From contig JAEUAC010000448.1 of the NCBI GenBank assembly GCA_019695455.1, positions 1-12,322 of the forward strand: a stretch of DNA of 12,322 nt. The letters run 5' to 3'. The notes beneath the pieces are model-generated. The model was given only the letters and a program-made list of their open reading frames with translations. It did not search any database and was not told the origin of the DNA. Positions 6,670 through 12,322 of this stretch are shown here, in pieces. The position numbers and the translations under genes were made by a program. The first letter of the stretch is position 1. Each line of letters starts with the position of its first letter. This DNA comes from Methylorubrum extorquens. Lineage in GTDB: Bacteria > Pseudomonadota > Alphaproteobacteria > Rhizobiales > Beijerinckiaceae.

Positions 6670-7761
6670 ATGGCCCGCATCACACTTCGACAGCTCCTCG
6701 ACCATGCCGCCGAGCACAGCTACGGCGTGCCGGCCTTCAACATCAACAACATGGAGCAGGCGCTCGCCATCATGGAGGCCGCGAACGCGGTCGACGCGCC
6801 CGTGATCATCCAGGCCTCGCGCGGCGCGCGGTCCTACGCGAACGACATCATGCTCAAGCACATGATGGACGCCGTGACGGAGATCTATCCGCACATCCCG
6901 GTCTGCGTGCATCTCGACCACGGCAACGAGGCCGCGACCTGCATGACGGCCATCCAGGCGGGCTTCACGTCCGTCATGATGGACGGCTCGCTGAAGGCCG
7001 ACGGCAAGACGCCGGGCGACTGGGACTACAACGTGCGCGTCACGAAGACGGTCACGGACATGGCCCATCTCGGCGGCATCTCGGTCGAGGGCGAACTCGG
7101 CGTGCTGGGCTCGCTCGAGAGCGGACAGGGCGAGGCGGAGGACGGCCACGGCGCCGAGGGCGTGCTCTCGCACGACCAGCTCCTGACCGATCCCGACGAG
7201 GCCGTGAAGTTCGTGGCCGAGACCAAGGTCGACGCGCTCGCCATCGCCATGGGCACGAGCCACGGCGCCTACAAGTTCACGCGCAAGCCCGACGGGGCCG
7301 TCCTCGCCATGCACGTCATCGAGGAGATCCACCGCAAGCTGCCGGAGACGCATCTCGTCATGCACGGCTCGTCGTCGGTGCCGCAGGAGCTGCAGGACAT
7401 CATCAACCAGTTCGGCGGCCAGATGAAGCCGACCTGGGGCGTGCCGGTCGAGGAGATCCAGCGCGGCATCAAGCACGGCGTCCGCAAGATCAACATCGAC
7501 ACCGACAACCGCATGGCCATGACGGGCCAGATCCGGAAGGTGCTGCAGGAGAACCCGTCGGAATTCGATCCGCGCAAGTACCTGAAGCCCGCCATGACGG
7601 CCATGACGGCGCTCTGCCGGCAGCGCCTGCAGGAGTTCAACACGGCCGGCCAGGCCTCCAAGATCAAGCGCGTCGCGACGCCGGCCGAGATGGCCGCCCG
7701 CTACGCCAAGGGCGAGCTCGACCCGAAGATCGGCGGCGTCGCGAGCGCCGCGGCCGAGTAG
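6670..7761 (+). CDS. fba: Class II fructose-bisphosphate aldolase, Calvin-cycle subtype
   Basis: Zinc-dependent aldolase that reversibly splits fructose 1,6-bisphosphate into dihydroxyacetone phosphate and glyceraldehyde 3-phosphate; in some bacteria this subtype also handles sedoheptulose 1,7-bisphosphate. It has 363 residues, close to the subtype's usual 350-360. Motifs: YGVPAFNINNMEQ (18-30), HLDHGNE with catalytic aspartate 83 and zinc histidine 84, SVMMDGS, SVEGELGVLG (138-147), the insertion-loop region to about 170, GTSHGAYKF with histidine 198, MHGSSSVPQE with histidine 232, and the phosphate-binding KINIDTDNR (273-281). All metal and substrate residues appear intact. The frame is open upstream to 6457, but that stretch overlaps the small ORF and is not aldolase-like, so the ATG at 6670 is preferred; the ribosome site is weak (GGAG about 14 bases upstream). 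It is the last gene before the 7802-7825 terminator and works with the tkt, gap and pgk products. Confidence 0.97.
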   Translation: MARITLRQLLDHAAEHSYGVPAFNINNMEQALAIMEAANAVDAPVIIQASRGARSYANDIMLKHMMDAVTEIYPHIPVCVHLDHGNEAATCMTAIQAGFTSVMMDGSLKADGKTPGDWDYNVRVTKTVTDMAHLGGISVEGELGVLGSLESGQGEAEDGHGAEGVLSHDQLLTDPDEAVKFVAETKVDALAIAMGTSHGAYKFTRKPDGAVLAMHVIEEIHRKLPETHLVMHGSSSVPQELQDIINQFGGQMKPTWGVPVEEIQRGIKHGVRKINIDTDNRMAMTGQIRKVLQENPSEFDPRKYLKPAMTAMTALCRQRLQEFNTAGQASKIKRVATPAEMAARYAKGELDPKIGGVASAAAE

Positions 7762-7801
7762 GCCCGCCGATCCGGCTTTCGCCGCAATCGATCGTCATCG
7801 G

Positions 7802-7825
7802 ACGGGGCCTTCACGGCCCCGTTTT
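7802..7825 (+). terminator. Intrinsic terminator after fba
   Basis: ACGGGGCC, loop TTCAC, GGCCCCGT makes a perfect 8-pair stem ending in a run of four T (7822-7825), the clearest Rho-independent terminator in the window. It lies 40 bases after the fba stop and closes the central carbon cluster. The ThiE-fold gene starts only 38 bases further on, so that gene either depends on readthrough or has a promoter that I cannot identify. Confidence 0.85.
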
Positions 7826-7862
7826 CGTCTCCCCAACGACCCGCCGCGACCCGGTGCCCGCC

Positions 7863-8510
7863 ATGACAGAGACTTCGCTCTTCCTGATCGGCCCCCTCCT
7901 CGGCGAGGACGCGGGCTCGTTCGCGCCCGCCCTCGAGGCGGCCTGCGCGGGCGGCGGCGTTGCGGCGCTCCTGCTGCGGCTCGCCGCGGCCGACGAGCGG
8001 ACGCTGGTCAACCGCATCAAGGCCCTGGCGCCGCTCGCGCAGGCGCACGGCACGGCCGTCCTGGTGGAGCTGGCGGGCGTCCACGATCCCGCCGCCCTCG
8101 CGATCCGGGGCGGCGCCGACGGCCTGCACGCGACGGGCGAGGCCGATTGGCGGGACCTCCGCGGGCGGCTCAAGGACGGGCGCTCGCTCGGCATCGGCGG
8201 GCTCCGCAGCCGCGACGACGCCATGGAGGCCGGCGAGAGCGGGGCCGACTACCTGATGTTCGGCGAACCGCGCCCGGACGGCTGGACGCCGCCGCTCGAC
8301 GACATGATCGACCGTGCGAGCTGGTGGGCCGAGATCTTCGAGACGCCCTGCGCCATCTACGCGTCCCGGCTGGACGACGTCGCCACGCTCGCCGGGACCG
8401 GCGCCGAGTTCGTGGCGCTCGGCGCGGCCGTCTGGGAGGCGCCGGGCGGCCCCGCCGACGCGGTCCGGGCCGCGCTCGCGGCCCTGCGCCGCCCGGAGCC
8501 GGTCGCGTGA
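7863..8510 (+). CDS. ThiE-fold (TMP synthase/TenI) protein, catalytic residues not conserved
   Basis: A 215-residue TIM-barrel protein resembling thiamine-phosphate synthase and TenI (TMP-TENI family). Recognisable landmarks are GGADGLHATGEAD (83-95), GADYLMFGEP (127-136) and GAEFVALGAAVWEAP (180-194), matching the ThiE GADGVHLGQ, GADYVGFGP and GVAVVSA regions in order and spacing. However, the usual substrate and metal residues are missing: the QxRxK strand reads LLLRLA, the Asn-Asp pair reads VELAG, and the TxTK loop after the GFGP motif reads EPRPDGWT. It is therefore probably not an active TMP synthase and may be a degenerate or repurposed paralogue. A GTG at 7854 could add three residues; I prefer the ATG at 7863, though neither has a good ribosome site. 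Its stop overlaps the GTG of the next gene (GTGA). Databases would probably label it thiamine phosphate synthase. Confidence 0.85.
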   Translation: MTETSLFLIGPLLGEDAGSFAPALEAACAGGGVAALLLRLAAADERTLVNRIKALAPLAQAHGTAVLVELAGVHDPAALAIRGGADGLHATGEADWRDLRGRLKDGRSLGIGGLRSRDDAMEAGESGADYLMFGEPRPDGWTPPLDDMIDRASWWAEIFETPCAIYASRLDDVATLAGTGAEFVALGAAVWEAPGGPADAVRAALAALRRPEPVA

Positions 8511-9508
8511 GACGCGCCGGGCTCGCCCTGTCCGGTCTGCTCGCCGGGATGGCGGCCGCGGCGGCGGCGCCGGGCGCGGGCTTCATGTCGGCGCCGGCCG
8601 GCGCCGTACGCGGCGGACCGAGCTGCCTGCCGAACACCTACACGGCGCCCCCCGCCGCGACCGCGGGCGCCAAGGACGGCGACCTCGCCTACGCCGCCTA
8701 CCAGCGCGGCCAGTACGCGACGGCCTTCCGCGAGGCCACGGCCCGCATCGAGCGCGATGCGAGCGACGCGGCCGCCATGACGCTGCTCGGCGAGCTCTAC
8801 AACCAGGGGCTCGGCGTCCGGCAGGACCCGGCGGCGGCGGCCCGGTGGTACCGCCTCGCCGCGGCGCGGGGGGACGAGCGGGCCATGGCCTCCCTCGGCC
8901 TGATGGCGGCGGACGGGCGCGGCGTCCCGCGCGACCGCACGGAGGCCCGGCGCTGGTTCGAGGCCGCCTCCGCCAAGGGCGAGCCGACCGCCGCCTACAA
9001 CCTCGCCCTGCTGCTCCTCGCCTCGGGAACGGAGGCCGAGATCGGCCGCGCCGCCGCCCTGATGACGATCGCCGCGAAGGCCGAGATCGGCGACGCGCAG
9101 CACGCGCTCGGCGTCATGTACGCCTCCGGCCGCGGCGTCGCGCGCGACCGGGAGGAGGCCGCGCGCTGGTTCCTGCGGGCGCTCCGCAACGGCTCGCTCG
9201 CGGCCGAGGTGGAATACGCCATCGCGCTCGCCAACGGCGACGGCGTCCCGAAGGACGAGGCCTTCGCGGCCATCGTGTTCCGCCGGGCGGCGCTGCGGGG
9301 CAACGCCATCGCCCAGAACCGGCTCGCCCGCATGTACGCGACGGGCCGGGGCGTGGCGAAGAACCTCGTCGAGGCGGCCGCCTGGAACCTCGTCGCGGCC
9401 GGGCAGGGATTGGCGGATCCCTGGCTCGACGGCCAGACCGGCGCCCTGCCGGAGGGCGACCGCGGCCGGGCGGAGGCGCTGGCGAGCGTCCGCGCCGGCA
9501 CGCTCTGA
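8507..9508 (+). CDS. Exported Sel1/TPR-like repeat protein
   Basis: A 333-residue protein built mostly of Sel1-type (SLR) helical repeats, which usually act as protein-protein docking scaffolds. The N-terminus (VRRAGLALSGLLAGMAAAAAAPGAG) is a plausible signal peptide: two arginines, a hydrophobic core, then small residues, with cleavage likely near 20-35. A cysteine at 40 lacks a lipobox, so a lipoprotein is unlikely. Repeats of about 36 residues begin near 89: LGELYNQGLGVRQDPAAAARWY, LGLMAADGRGVPRDRTEARRWF, a degenerate one at 160-194, LGVMYASGRGVARDREEAARWF, one at 235-266, and LARMYATGRGVAKNLVEAAAW. I chose the GTG at 8507 because it overlaps the ThiE-like stop by four bases, has GGAG upstream and begins the signal peptide. 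The likely location is the periplasm; the partner is unknown. In family context, Sel1 proteins often work in envelope or secretion processes. Confidence 0.85.
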   Translation: MRRAGLALSGLLAGMAAAAAAPGAGFMSAPAGAVRGGPSCLPNTYTAPPAATAGAKDGDLAYAAYQRGQYATAFREATARIERDASDAAAMTLLGELYNQGLGVRQDPAAAARWYRLAAARGDERAMASLGLMAADGRGVPRDRTEARRWFEAASAKGEPTAAYNLALLLLASGTEAEIGRAAALMTIAAKAEIGDAQHALGVMYASGRGVARDREEAARWFLRALRNGSLAAEVEYAIALANGDGVPKDEAFAAIVFRRAALRGNAIAQNRLARMYATGRGVAKNLVEAAAWNLVAAGQGLADPWLDGQTGALPEGDRGRAEALASVRAGTL

Positions 9509-9536
9509 GGGCGCCCGCCCGATCGCCTCCGCGTCT

Positions 9537-9619
9537 CGTTCCGCGGAACGGAACGTTCGCCGCGAACGGCACGGCCGGGCTGGACCGGGCGGGACCGAAC
9601 CGTTCCTGCCCGCGGAACG
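9537..9619. promoter_or_regulatory. Cluster of CGTTCC/GGAACG half-sites upstream of the iclR operon
   Basis: Seven six-base half-sites of CGTTCC/GGAACG or one-mismatch form occur in 83 bases: 9537-9542, 9545-9550, 9550-9555, 9554-9559, 9563-9568, 9601-9606 and 9614-9619. They pair as inverted repeats: a perfect 14-base palindrome at 9537-9550, CGTTCG-CCG-CGAACG at 9554-9568, and CGTTCC-N7-GGAACG at 9601-9619. They sit just upstream of a TTGACA hexamer and the IclR regulator gene. IclR proteins typically bind short inverted repeats as dimers or tetramers, so autoregulation is a natural inference; the binding itself is not shown. Confidence 0.55.
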
Positions 9620-9623
9620 CGAG

Positions 9624-9652
9624 TTGACAGGTCCATGCCGACGCGCGATCGT
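9624..9652 (+). promoter_or_regulatory. Candidate promoter for the iclR-thiolase operon
   Basis: A perfect TTGACA -35 hexamer at 9624-9629 stands immediately after the last GGAACG half-site. With a 17-base spacer the -10 would be GATCGT (9647-9652), a poor match. Transcription would begin near 9659, about 39 bases before the ATG at 9698, which supports that start over the earlier ATG at 9635. The weak -10 would fit a promoter that needs an activator. The hexamer is seen; promoter function is inferred. Confidence 0.38.
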
Positions 9653-9697
9653 TTCGCCGTGGCCGCGTCCTCGACGACCGGCCCGCGGGAGGAGACG

Positions 9698-10546
9698 ATG
9701 GTGCAGGCGGCGGCCCAGAGGCGCCGGCTCGGCGCGGCCCGTCGCGGCGGCCCGGAGACGGGCGCGACCGAGGACGGACGGGCGGCGAGTTCGGCCGCCA
9801 AGACCTGCGCCATCCTGCGCGCCTTCGCGGCGCGCTCTCCCCTCCGCCTGACGGACATCGCGGCCGCGACGGGGCTGAACAAGGTCACGGCGCTCCGCAT
9901 CGTCGAGACCCTGATCGAGGAAGGGTTCGTCGCCCGCGAGGCGCAGGGCCGCGGCTTCGCGCGGGGCCGCGAGATCCTGGCGCTGGCGGCCACGGCCGGC
10001 CGACCCGACGACATCCGGGCGCTGGCCCGGCCGAGCCTCGTGCGGCTCGCCGCGCTGTCCGGGGACACCGTCATCCTGTCCGTCCGCAGCGGGCCGGATT
10101 CGGTCTGCCTGGACCGCGAGGTCGGCTCCTTCCCGATCCGGGCGAACTACCTCGAGATCGGCAGCCGCCGCCCGCTGGGCGTGGGGGCGGGCGCGCTCGC
10201 CCTCCTGTCGGCGCTGCCCGACCGCGAGATCGAGGCCGTGCTCGACGCGTCCGGCGCGCGGCTGGCGCCCTATCCGCGGCTCGACGCCGCGACCTTGCGC
10301 GACCTCGTCGCCGAGAGCCGGGCGCGCGGCCACGTGCTCCTGCTCGACCGGGTGGTGGACCGCATGGGCGCGATCGGCATCCCGGTGCTCGACGACGCCG
10401 GCACCGTCGCGGCCGCCCTCAGCATCGCGGCCCTGACGGAGCGCATCGTCGAGCGCGCCGACGCGCTCGCGGCCGCGCTCCGGCGGGAGGCCGACCTCGT
10501 CCGGCGCGAGCTCGCCGGGGCGGCGGATGCGGGAGCGGGCCCGTGA
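9698..10546 (+). CDS. IclR-family transcriptional regulator
   Basis: A 282-residue DNA-binding regulator. After an Arg/Gly-rich N-terminal extension (1-32), a winged helix-turn-helix spans about 33-88: AAKTCAILRAFAARSPLRLTDIAAATG, then recognition helix NKVTALRIVETLIEEGFVARE. The IclR effector domain follows (about 105-270), with DTVILSVRSGPDSVCLDREVG, GSRRPLGVGAGALALLSAL and the end motif IGIPVLDDAGTVAAALSIAAL. Family members bind small carboxylic or aromatic metabolites in the C-terminal GAF-like domain and repress or activate nearby catabolic genes. I chose the ATG at 9698 because GGAGGAG lies 5-6 bases upstream and the candidate promoter overlaps the earlier ATG at 9635. Its stop overlaps the thiolase GTG by four bases, so the regulator is the first gene of the operon it probably controls. 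The ligand is unknown but is likely a substrate or CoA intermediate of the downstream enzymes. Confidence 0.92.
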   Translation: MVQAAAQRRRLGAARRGGPETGATEDGRAASSAAKTCAILRAFAARSPLRLTDIAAATGLNKVTALRIVETLIEEGFVAREAQGRGFARGREILALAATAGRPDDIRALARPSLVRLAALSGDTVILSVRSGPDSVCLDREVGSFPIRANYLEIGSRRPLGVGAGALALLSALPDREIEAVLDASGARLAPYPRLDAATLRDLVAESRARGHVLLLDRVVDRMGAIGIPVLDDAGTVAAALSIAALTERIVERADALAAALRREADLVRRELAGAADAGAGP

Positions 10547-11679
10547 GCGCCGTCACGGGCGTCGGGCTCACGCCGTTCGGCCGGCTCGAGGGACAGGACA
10601 CGCTGGCCCTGATGAGCCGGGCCGCGACGGCGGCGCTCGCCGACGCGGAGCTCGAGCGGCGCGACGTCGACGGGCTCGTCTGCGGCTACTCGACGACGCT
10701 GCCGCACCTCATGCTGTCCACCGTCTTCGCCGAGCATTTCGGGCTCGCGCCGCGCTACGCGCACGCGATGCAGCTCGGCGGCGCGACGGGGTTCGGCCTC
10801 GTGATGCTGGCGCATGCCCTGGCCGATGCCGGGACGGCCCGGCGCATCCTCGTCGTCGCGGGCGAGAACCGGCTCACCGGCCAGTCGCGCGACGCGGCGA
10901 TCCAGACGCTCGCCCAGGTCGGCCACCCGGTCTACGAGGTCCCGCTCGGGCCGACGATCCCGGCCTATTACGGCCTCGTCGCCTCGCGCTACATGCACGA
11001 GTTCGGCGCCACCGAGGCGGATTTCGCCGAGCTCGCCGTGCTGATGCGGGCCAACGCCGCCCGCATGCCGGGCGCGCATCTCACGGCGCCCCTCACGGTC
11101 GCGGACGTGCTCGCCTCGAAGCCGATCGCGACGCCCCTGAAGCTCGCCGATTGCTGCCCCGTCTCGGACGGCGCGGCGGCCTTCGTGATCGAGCGCGAGG
11201 AGCCCGGGCGCGACGCGATCCGCATCCGCGGCACGGGCCAGGCGCATCGCCACCAGCACGTCACGGCGGCGGGCCCGGTCGGGGCCTTCGGGGCTGCCGA
11301 GGCGGCCGGCCGGGCGCTCGGGGCGGCCGGCGTCGCGCTCGCCGACATCCGCTACGGTGCGATCTACGACAGCTTCACGGTGACGCTCGCGATCCTGCTC
11401 GAGGAGCTAGGCCTCGCGCCGCGCGGCGGGGCGGGCCGGCTCGCCCGCGAGGGCCGGTTCGCGCCCGACGGCGCCCTGCCGCTGAACACGCATGGCGGGC
11501 TCCTCTCCTACGGCCATTGCGGCGTCGCGGGCGCCATGGCCCACGCCGTCGAGGCCGTGCGGCAGATGCGCGGCGAGGCCGGCGACCGGCAGGTGGCGCG
11601 ACCCGCGCTGGCGCTGCTGCACGGGGACGGCGGGGTGCTCTCCTCGCATGTGAGCCTCGTCCTGGAGGCGACGCGATGA
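10543..11679 (+). CDS. Thiolase-like protein (SCP-x/lipid-transfer type) lacking the nucleophilic cysteine
   Basis: A 378-residue thiolase-fold protein of the non-specific lipid-transfer/SCP-x group, whose members act on CoA thioesters and often pair with DUF35 proteins. Landmarks: ITGVGLTPFG-like start (VTGVGLTPFGR), VDGLVCGYS (43-50), LGGATGFG (78-85), VVAGENRL (104-111), CPVSDGAAAFVIE (205-217), IYDSFT (274-279), NTHGGLLSYGHCG (315-327). In condensing thiolases the LGGATG position carries the acyl-accepting cysteine; here it is glycine, so ordinary ping-pong thiolysis is unlikely. NTHGG and the GHxG motif remain. Such Cys-less members include steroid side-chain retro-aldolases (Ltp2 with ChsH2) and scaffold thiolases. 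The start is a GTG that overlaps the iclR stop (GTGA), with GGGAG upstream; the stop overlaps the next ATG (ATGA). The substrate is unknown. A cytoplasmic complex with the DUF35 product is likely. Confidence 0.88.
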   Translation: MSAVTGVGLTPFGRLEGQDTLALMSRAATAALADAELERRDVDGLVCGYSTTLPHLMLSTVFAEHFGLAPRYAHAMQLGGATGFGLVMLAHALADAGTARRILVVAGENRLTGQSRDAAIQTLAQVGHPVYEVPLGPTIPAYYGLVASRYMHEFGATEADFAELAVLMRANAARMPGAHLTAPLTVADVLASKPIATPLKLADCCPVSDGAAAFVIEREEPGRDAIRIRGTGQAHRHQHVTAAGPVGAFGAAEAAGRALGAAGVALADIRYGAIYDSFTVTLAILLEELGLAPRGGAGRLAREGRFAPDGALPLNTHGGLLSYGHCGVAGAMAHAVEAVRQMRGEAGDRQVARPALALLHGDGGVLSSHVSLVLEATR

Positions 11680-12041
11680 GCCCCGACCTGCTCGACTGGA
11701 CGGCCGGCGCGGAGCGCCTCGTCTTCGAGGCCTGCGGCGGCTGCGGGCGCGTGCGCTACTTCCGCCGGCCCTTCTGCCCCGCCTGCGGGTCCCAGGCCGT
11801 CGAGGCGCGGATCGCGTCGGGCCGCGGCACCGTCTACGCCGCGACGACCGTGGTCCGGGCCCCGTCGGCGGAGCTGCGCGCCTTCGCGCCCTACGGCATC
11901 GCGCTCGTGGACGCGGCGGAGGGCTTCCGCTTCATGGCGCACGCGGCCGACGGGCTCCGCATCGGCGACCCGGTCGCGACCGCCTTCCGGACCTTCGGGT
12001 CTCGCCTCGTTCCCTTCTGCCAACCCGCCGGCGACCCATGA
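11676..12041 (+). CDS. DUF35 zinc-ribbon/OB-fold protein
   Basis: A 121-residue acyl-CoA-associated protein. The N-terminal rubredoxin-like zinc ribbon has C20-x2-C23 and C34-x2-C37 (ACGGCGRVRYF, FCPACGS); the rest (about 40-115) forms an OB fold, with GRGTVYAATTVVRAP, APYGIALVDAAEGFRFMAH and LRIGDPVATAFRTFG. DUF35 proteins bind CoA and form stable complexes with thiolases: in archaea one bridges acetoacetyl-CoA thiolase and HMG-CoA synthase, and in actinobacteria ChsH2 partners Ltp2. The four cysteines are intact. The ATG at 11676 overlaps the thiolase stop (ATGA) and has GGAGG 8 bases upstream. It also overlaps the following ligase gene by four bases. The length fits stand-alone DUF35 proteins. 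The partnership with the adjacent thiolase-like protein is a strong inference from gene order. Confidence 0.92.
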   Translation: MSPDLLDWTAGAERLVFEACGGCGRVRYFRRPFCPACGSQAVEARIASGRGTVYAATTVVRAPSAELRAFAPYGIALVDAAEGFRFMAHAADGLRIGDPVATAFRTFGSRLVPFCQPAGDP

Positions 12042-12322
12042 CGACAGACCTGCAGGCCGCGCTCGATCCGCGCTCCATCGCCGTCATCGGCGCCTCCGAG
12101 AACCCGGACAAGATCGGCGGACGGCCGCTCGACTACCTGTCGCGGTTCGGCTTCCGGGGCAGCGTCCACCCGATCAACCCGAAGCGGGACGAGGTGCAGG
12201 GCCTGCGGGCCGTGAAGCGCCTCGCCGATCTCGACCGCGCGCCCGACATGGCCATCATCGCGGTGCCGGGCGAGGCGGCCGTGGCGGCGCTCGACGAATG
12301 CGGCCTCATGGGCGTGAAGGTC
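12038..12322 (+). CDS. NDP-forming acyl-CoA synthetase (acetate-CoA ligase family), partial
   Basis: Only the first 95 codons are in the window; the gene continues past 12322. The visible part is the CoA-binding Rossmann domain that opens NDP-forming acyl-CoA synthetases and succinyl-CoA-synthetase-like ligases: LDPRSIAVIGASENPDKIGG (9-28), FGFRGSVHPINPKRDEVQGL (37-56) and PDMAIIAVPGEAAVAAL (69-85). Full members are about 700 residues, with an added ligase-CoA domain and ATP-grasp domain, and convert an acid, CoA and ATP to acyl-CoA, ADP and phosphate (reversible). The ATG at 12038 overlaps the DUF35 stop by four bases and has no clear ribosome site, suggesting coupling. It probably supplies or releases the CoA thioester handled by the thiolase/DUF35 pair. 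Whether the other domains are present cannot be seen. Confidence 0.9.
   Translation, partial: MTTDLQAALDPRSIAVIGASENPDKIGGRPLDYLSRFGFRGSVHPINPKRDEVQGLRAVKRLADLDRAPDMAIIAVPGEAAVAALDECGLMGVKV

Noticed and set aside
918..7761. A Calvin-cycle (cbb) autotrophy operon
   Set aside because: tkt, gap, pgk and a Calvin-subtype fba are present, but there is no RuBisCO, phosphoribulokinase or CbbR, and this gene order also occurs as the ordinary housekeeping cluster of non-autotrophic Rhizobiales.
8800..9370. Tandem DNA repeat from recurring GGCGTC and GCGCGC-like words
   Set aside because: The recurrence follows the Sel1 protein repeats (GRGVxxD motifs) inside the coding sequence; the DNA copies are diverged and are not a separate repeat element.
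8357..10333. A 658-codon minus-strand open frame opposite the Sel1 and iclR genes
   Set aside because: Low-complexity Arg/Gly/Ala composition, no domain, and it spans the intergenic region and parts of two well-supported plus-strand genes.
1..12322. CRISPR arrays, insertion sequences, prophage genes, tRNA or rRNA
   Set aside because: No regularly spaced identical repeats, transposase motifs, terminal inverted repeats or tRNA-like cloverleafs were seen by eye; composition is uniform across the window, with no obvious island.

Overview
This window looks like a chromosomal core-metabolism region from a very GC-rich alphaproteobacterium. The best guess is Hyphomicrobiales (Rhizobiales), possibly Methylobacteriaceae or a relative. 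The guess rests on the strong G/C preference at third codon positions, the divergent pair zapA plus DUF4164 next to transketolase, and the order tkt-gap-pgk-fba followed by a ThiE-fold protein and a Sel1-repeat protein. The taxonomic call is inference; no rRNA or other marker is present.

Layout. (1) Positions 26-696, minus strand: zapA and a DUF4164 coiled-coil gene, overlapping by one base, both probably cell-division related. (2) Positions 918-7761, plus strand: a central carbon cluster of transketolase, GAPDH, a small coiled-coil membrane protein, a PF06475-type glycolipid-binding protein, phosphoglycerate kinase, a small coiled-coil ORF and class II fructose-bisphosphate aldolase. It ends at a convincing hairpin terminator at about 7802-7825. 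These enzymes serve glycolysis, gluconeogenesis and the non-oxidative pentose phosphate pathway (or a Calvin or formaldehyde-assimilation route). No RuBisCO, phosphoribulokinase or cbbR is visible, so autotrophy cannot be claimed. (3) Positions 7863-9508: a ThiE-fold protein without the usual catalytic signatures, coupled by a 4-base overlap to an exported Sel1-repeat protein. (4) Positions 9537-12322: a cluster of GTTCC/GGAAC-like half-sites, a possible promoter, then an operon of IclR regulator, thiolase-like protein, DUF35 zinc-ribbon/OB protein and an NDP-forming acyl-CoA synthetase. Each gene overlaps the next by 4 bases, and the last gene runs off the window. This looks like an acyl-CoA catabolic or C-C lyase/ligase module with unknown substrate.

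Two coding sequences carry apparent single-base frameshifts about 1 kb apart: pgk near 5326-5336 and the small coiled-coil ORF at 6316-6584. Because pgk is normally indispensable and both halves are well preserved, sequencing or assembly error is the simplest explanation.

I saw no tRNA, rRNA, CRISPR array, insertion sequence or phage gene. No gene-free stretch exceeds 300 bases; the longest is the 221-base divergent spacer at 697-917. I see no strong case for a wholly new system here. The most interesting leads are the Cys-less thiolase/DUF35/ligase operon with its operator-like repeats, the degenerate ThiE paralogue, and the glycolipid-binding gene wired into the glycolytic operon.
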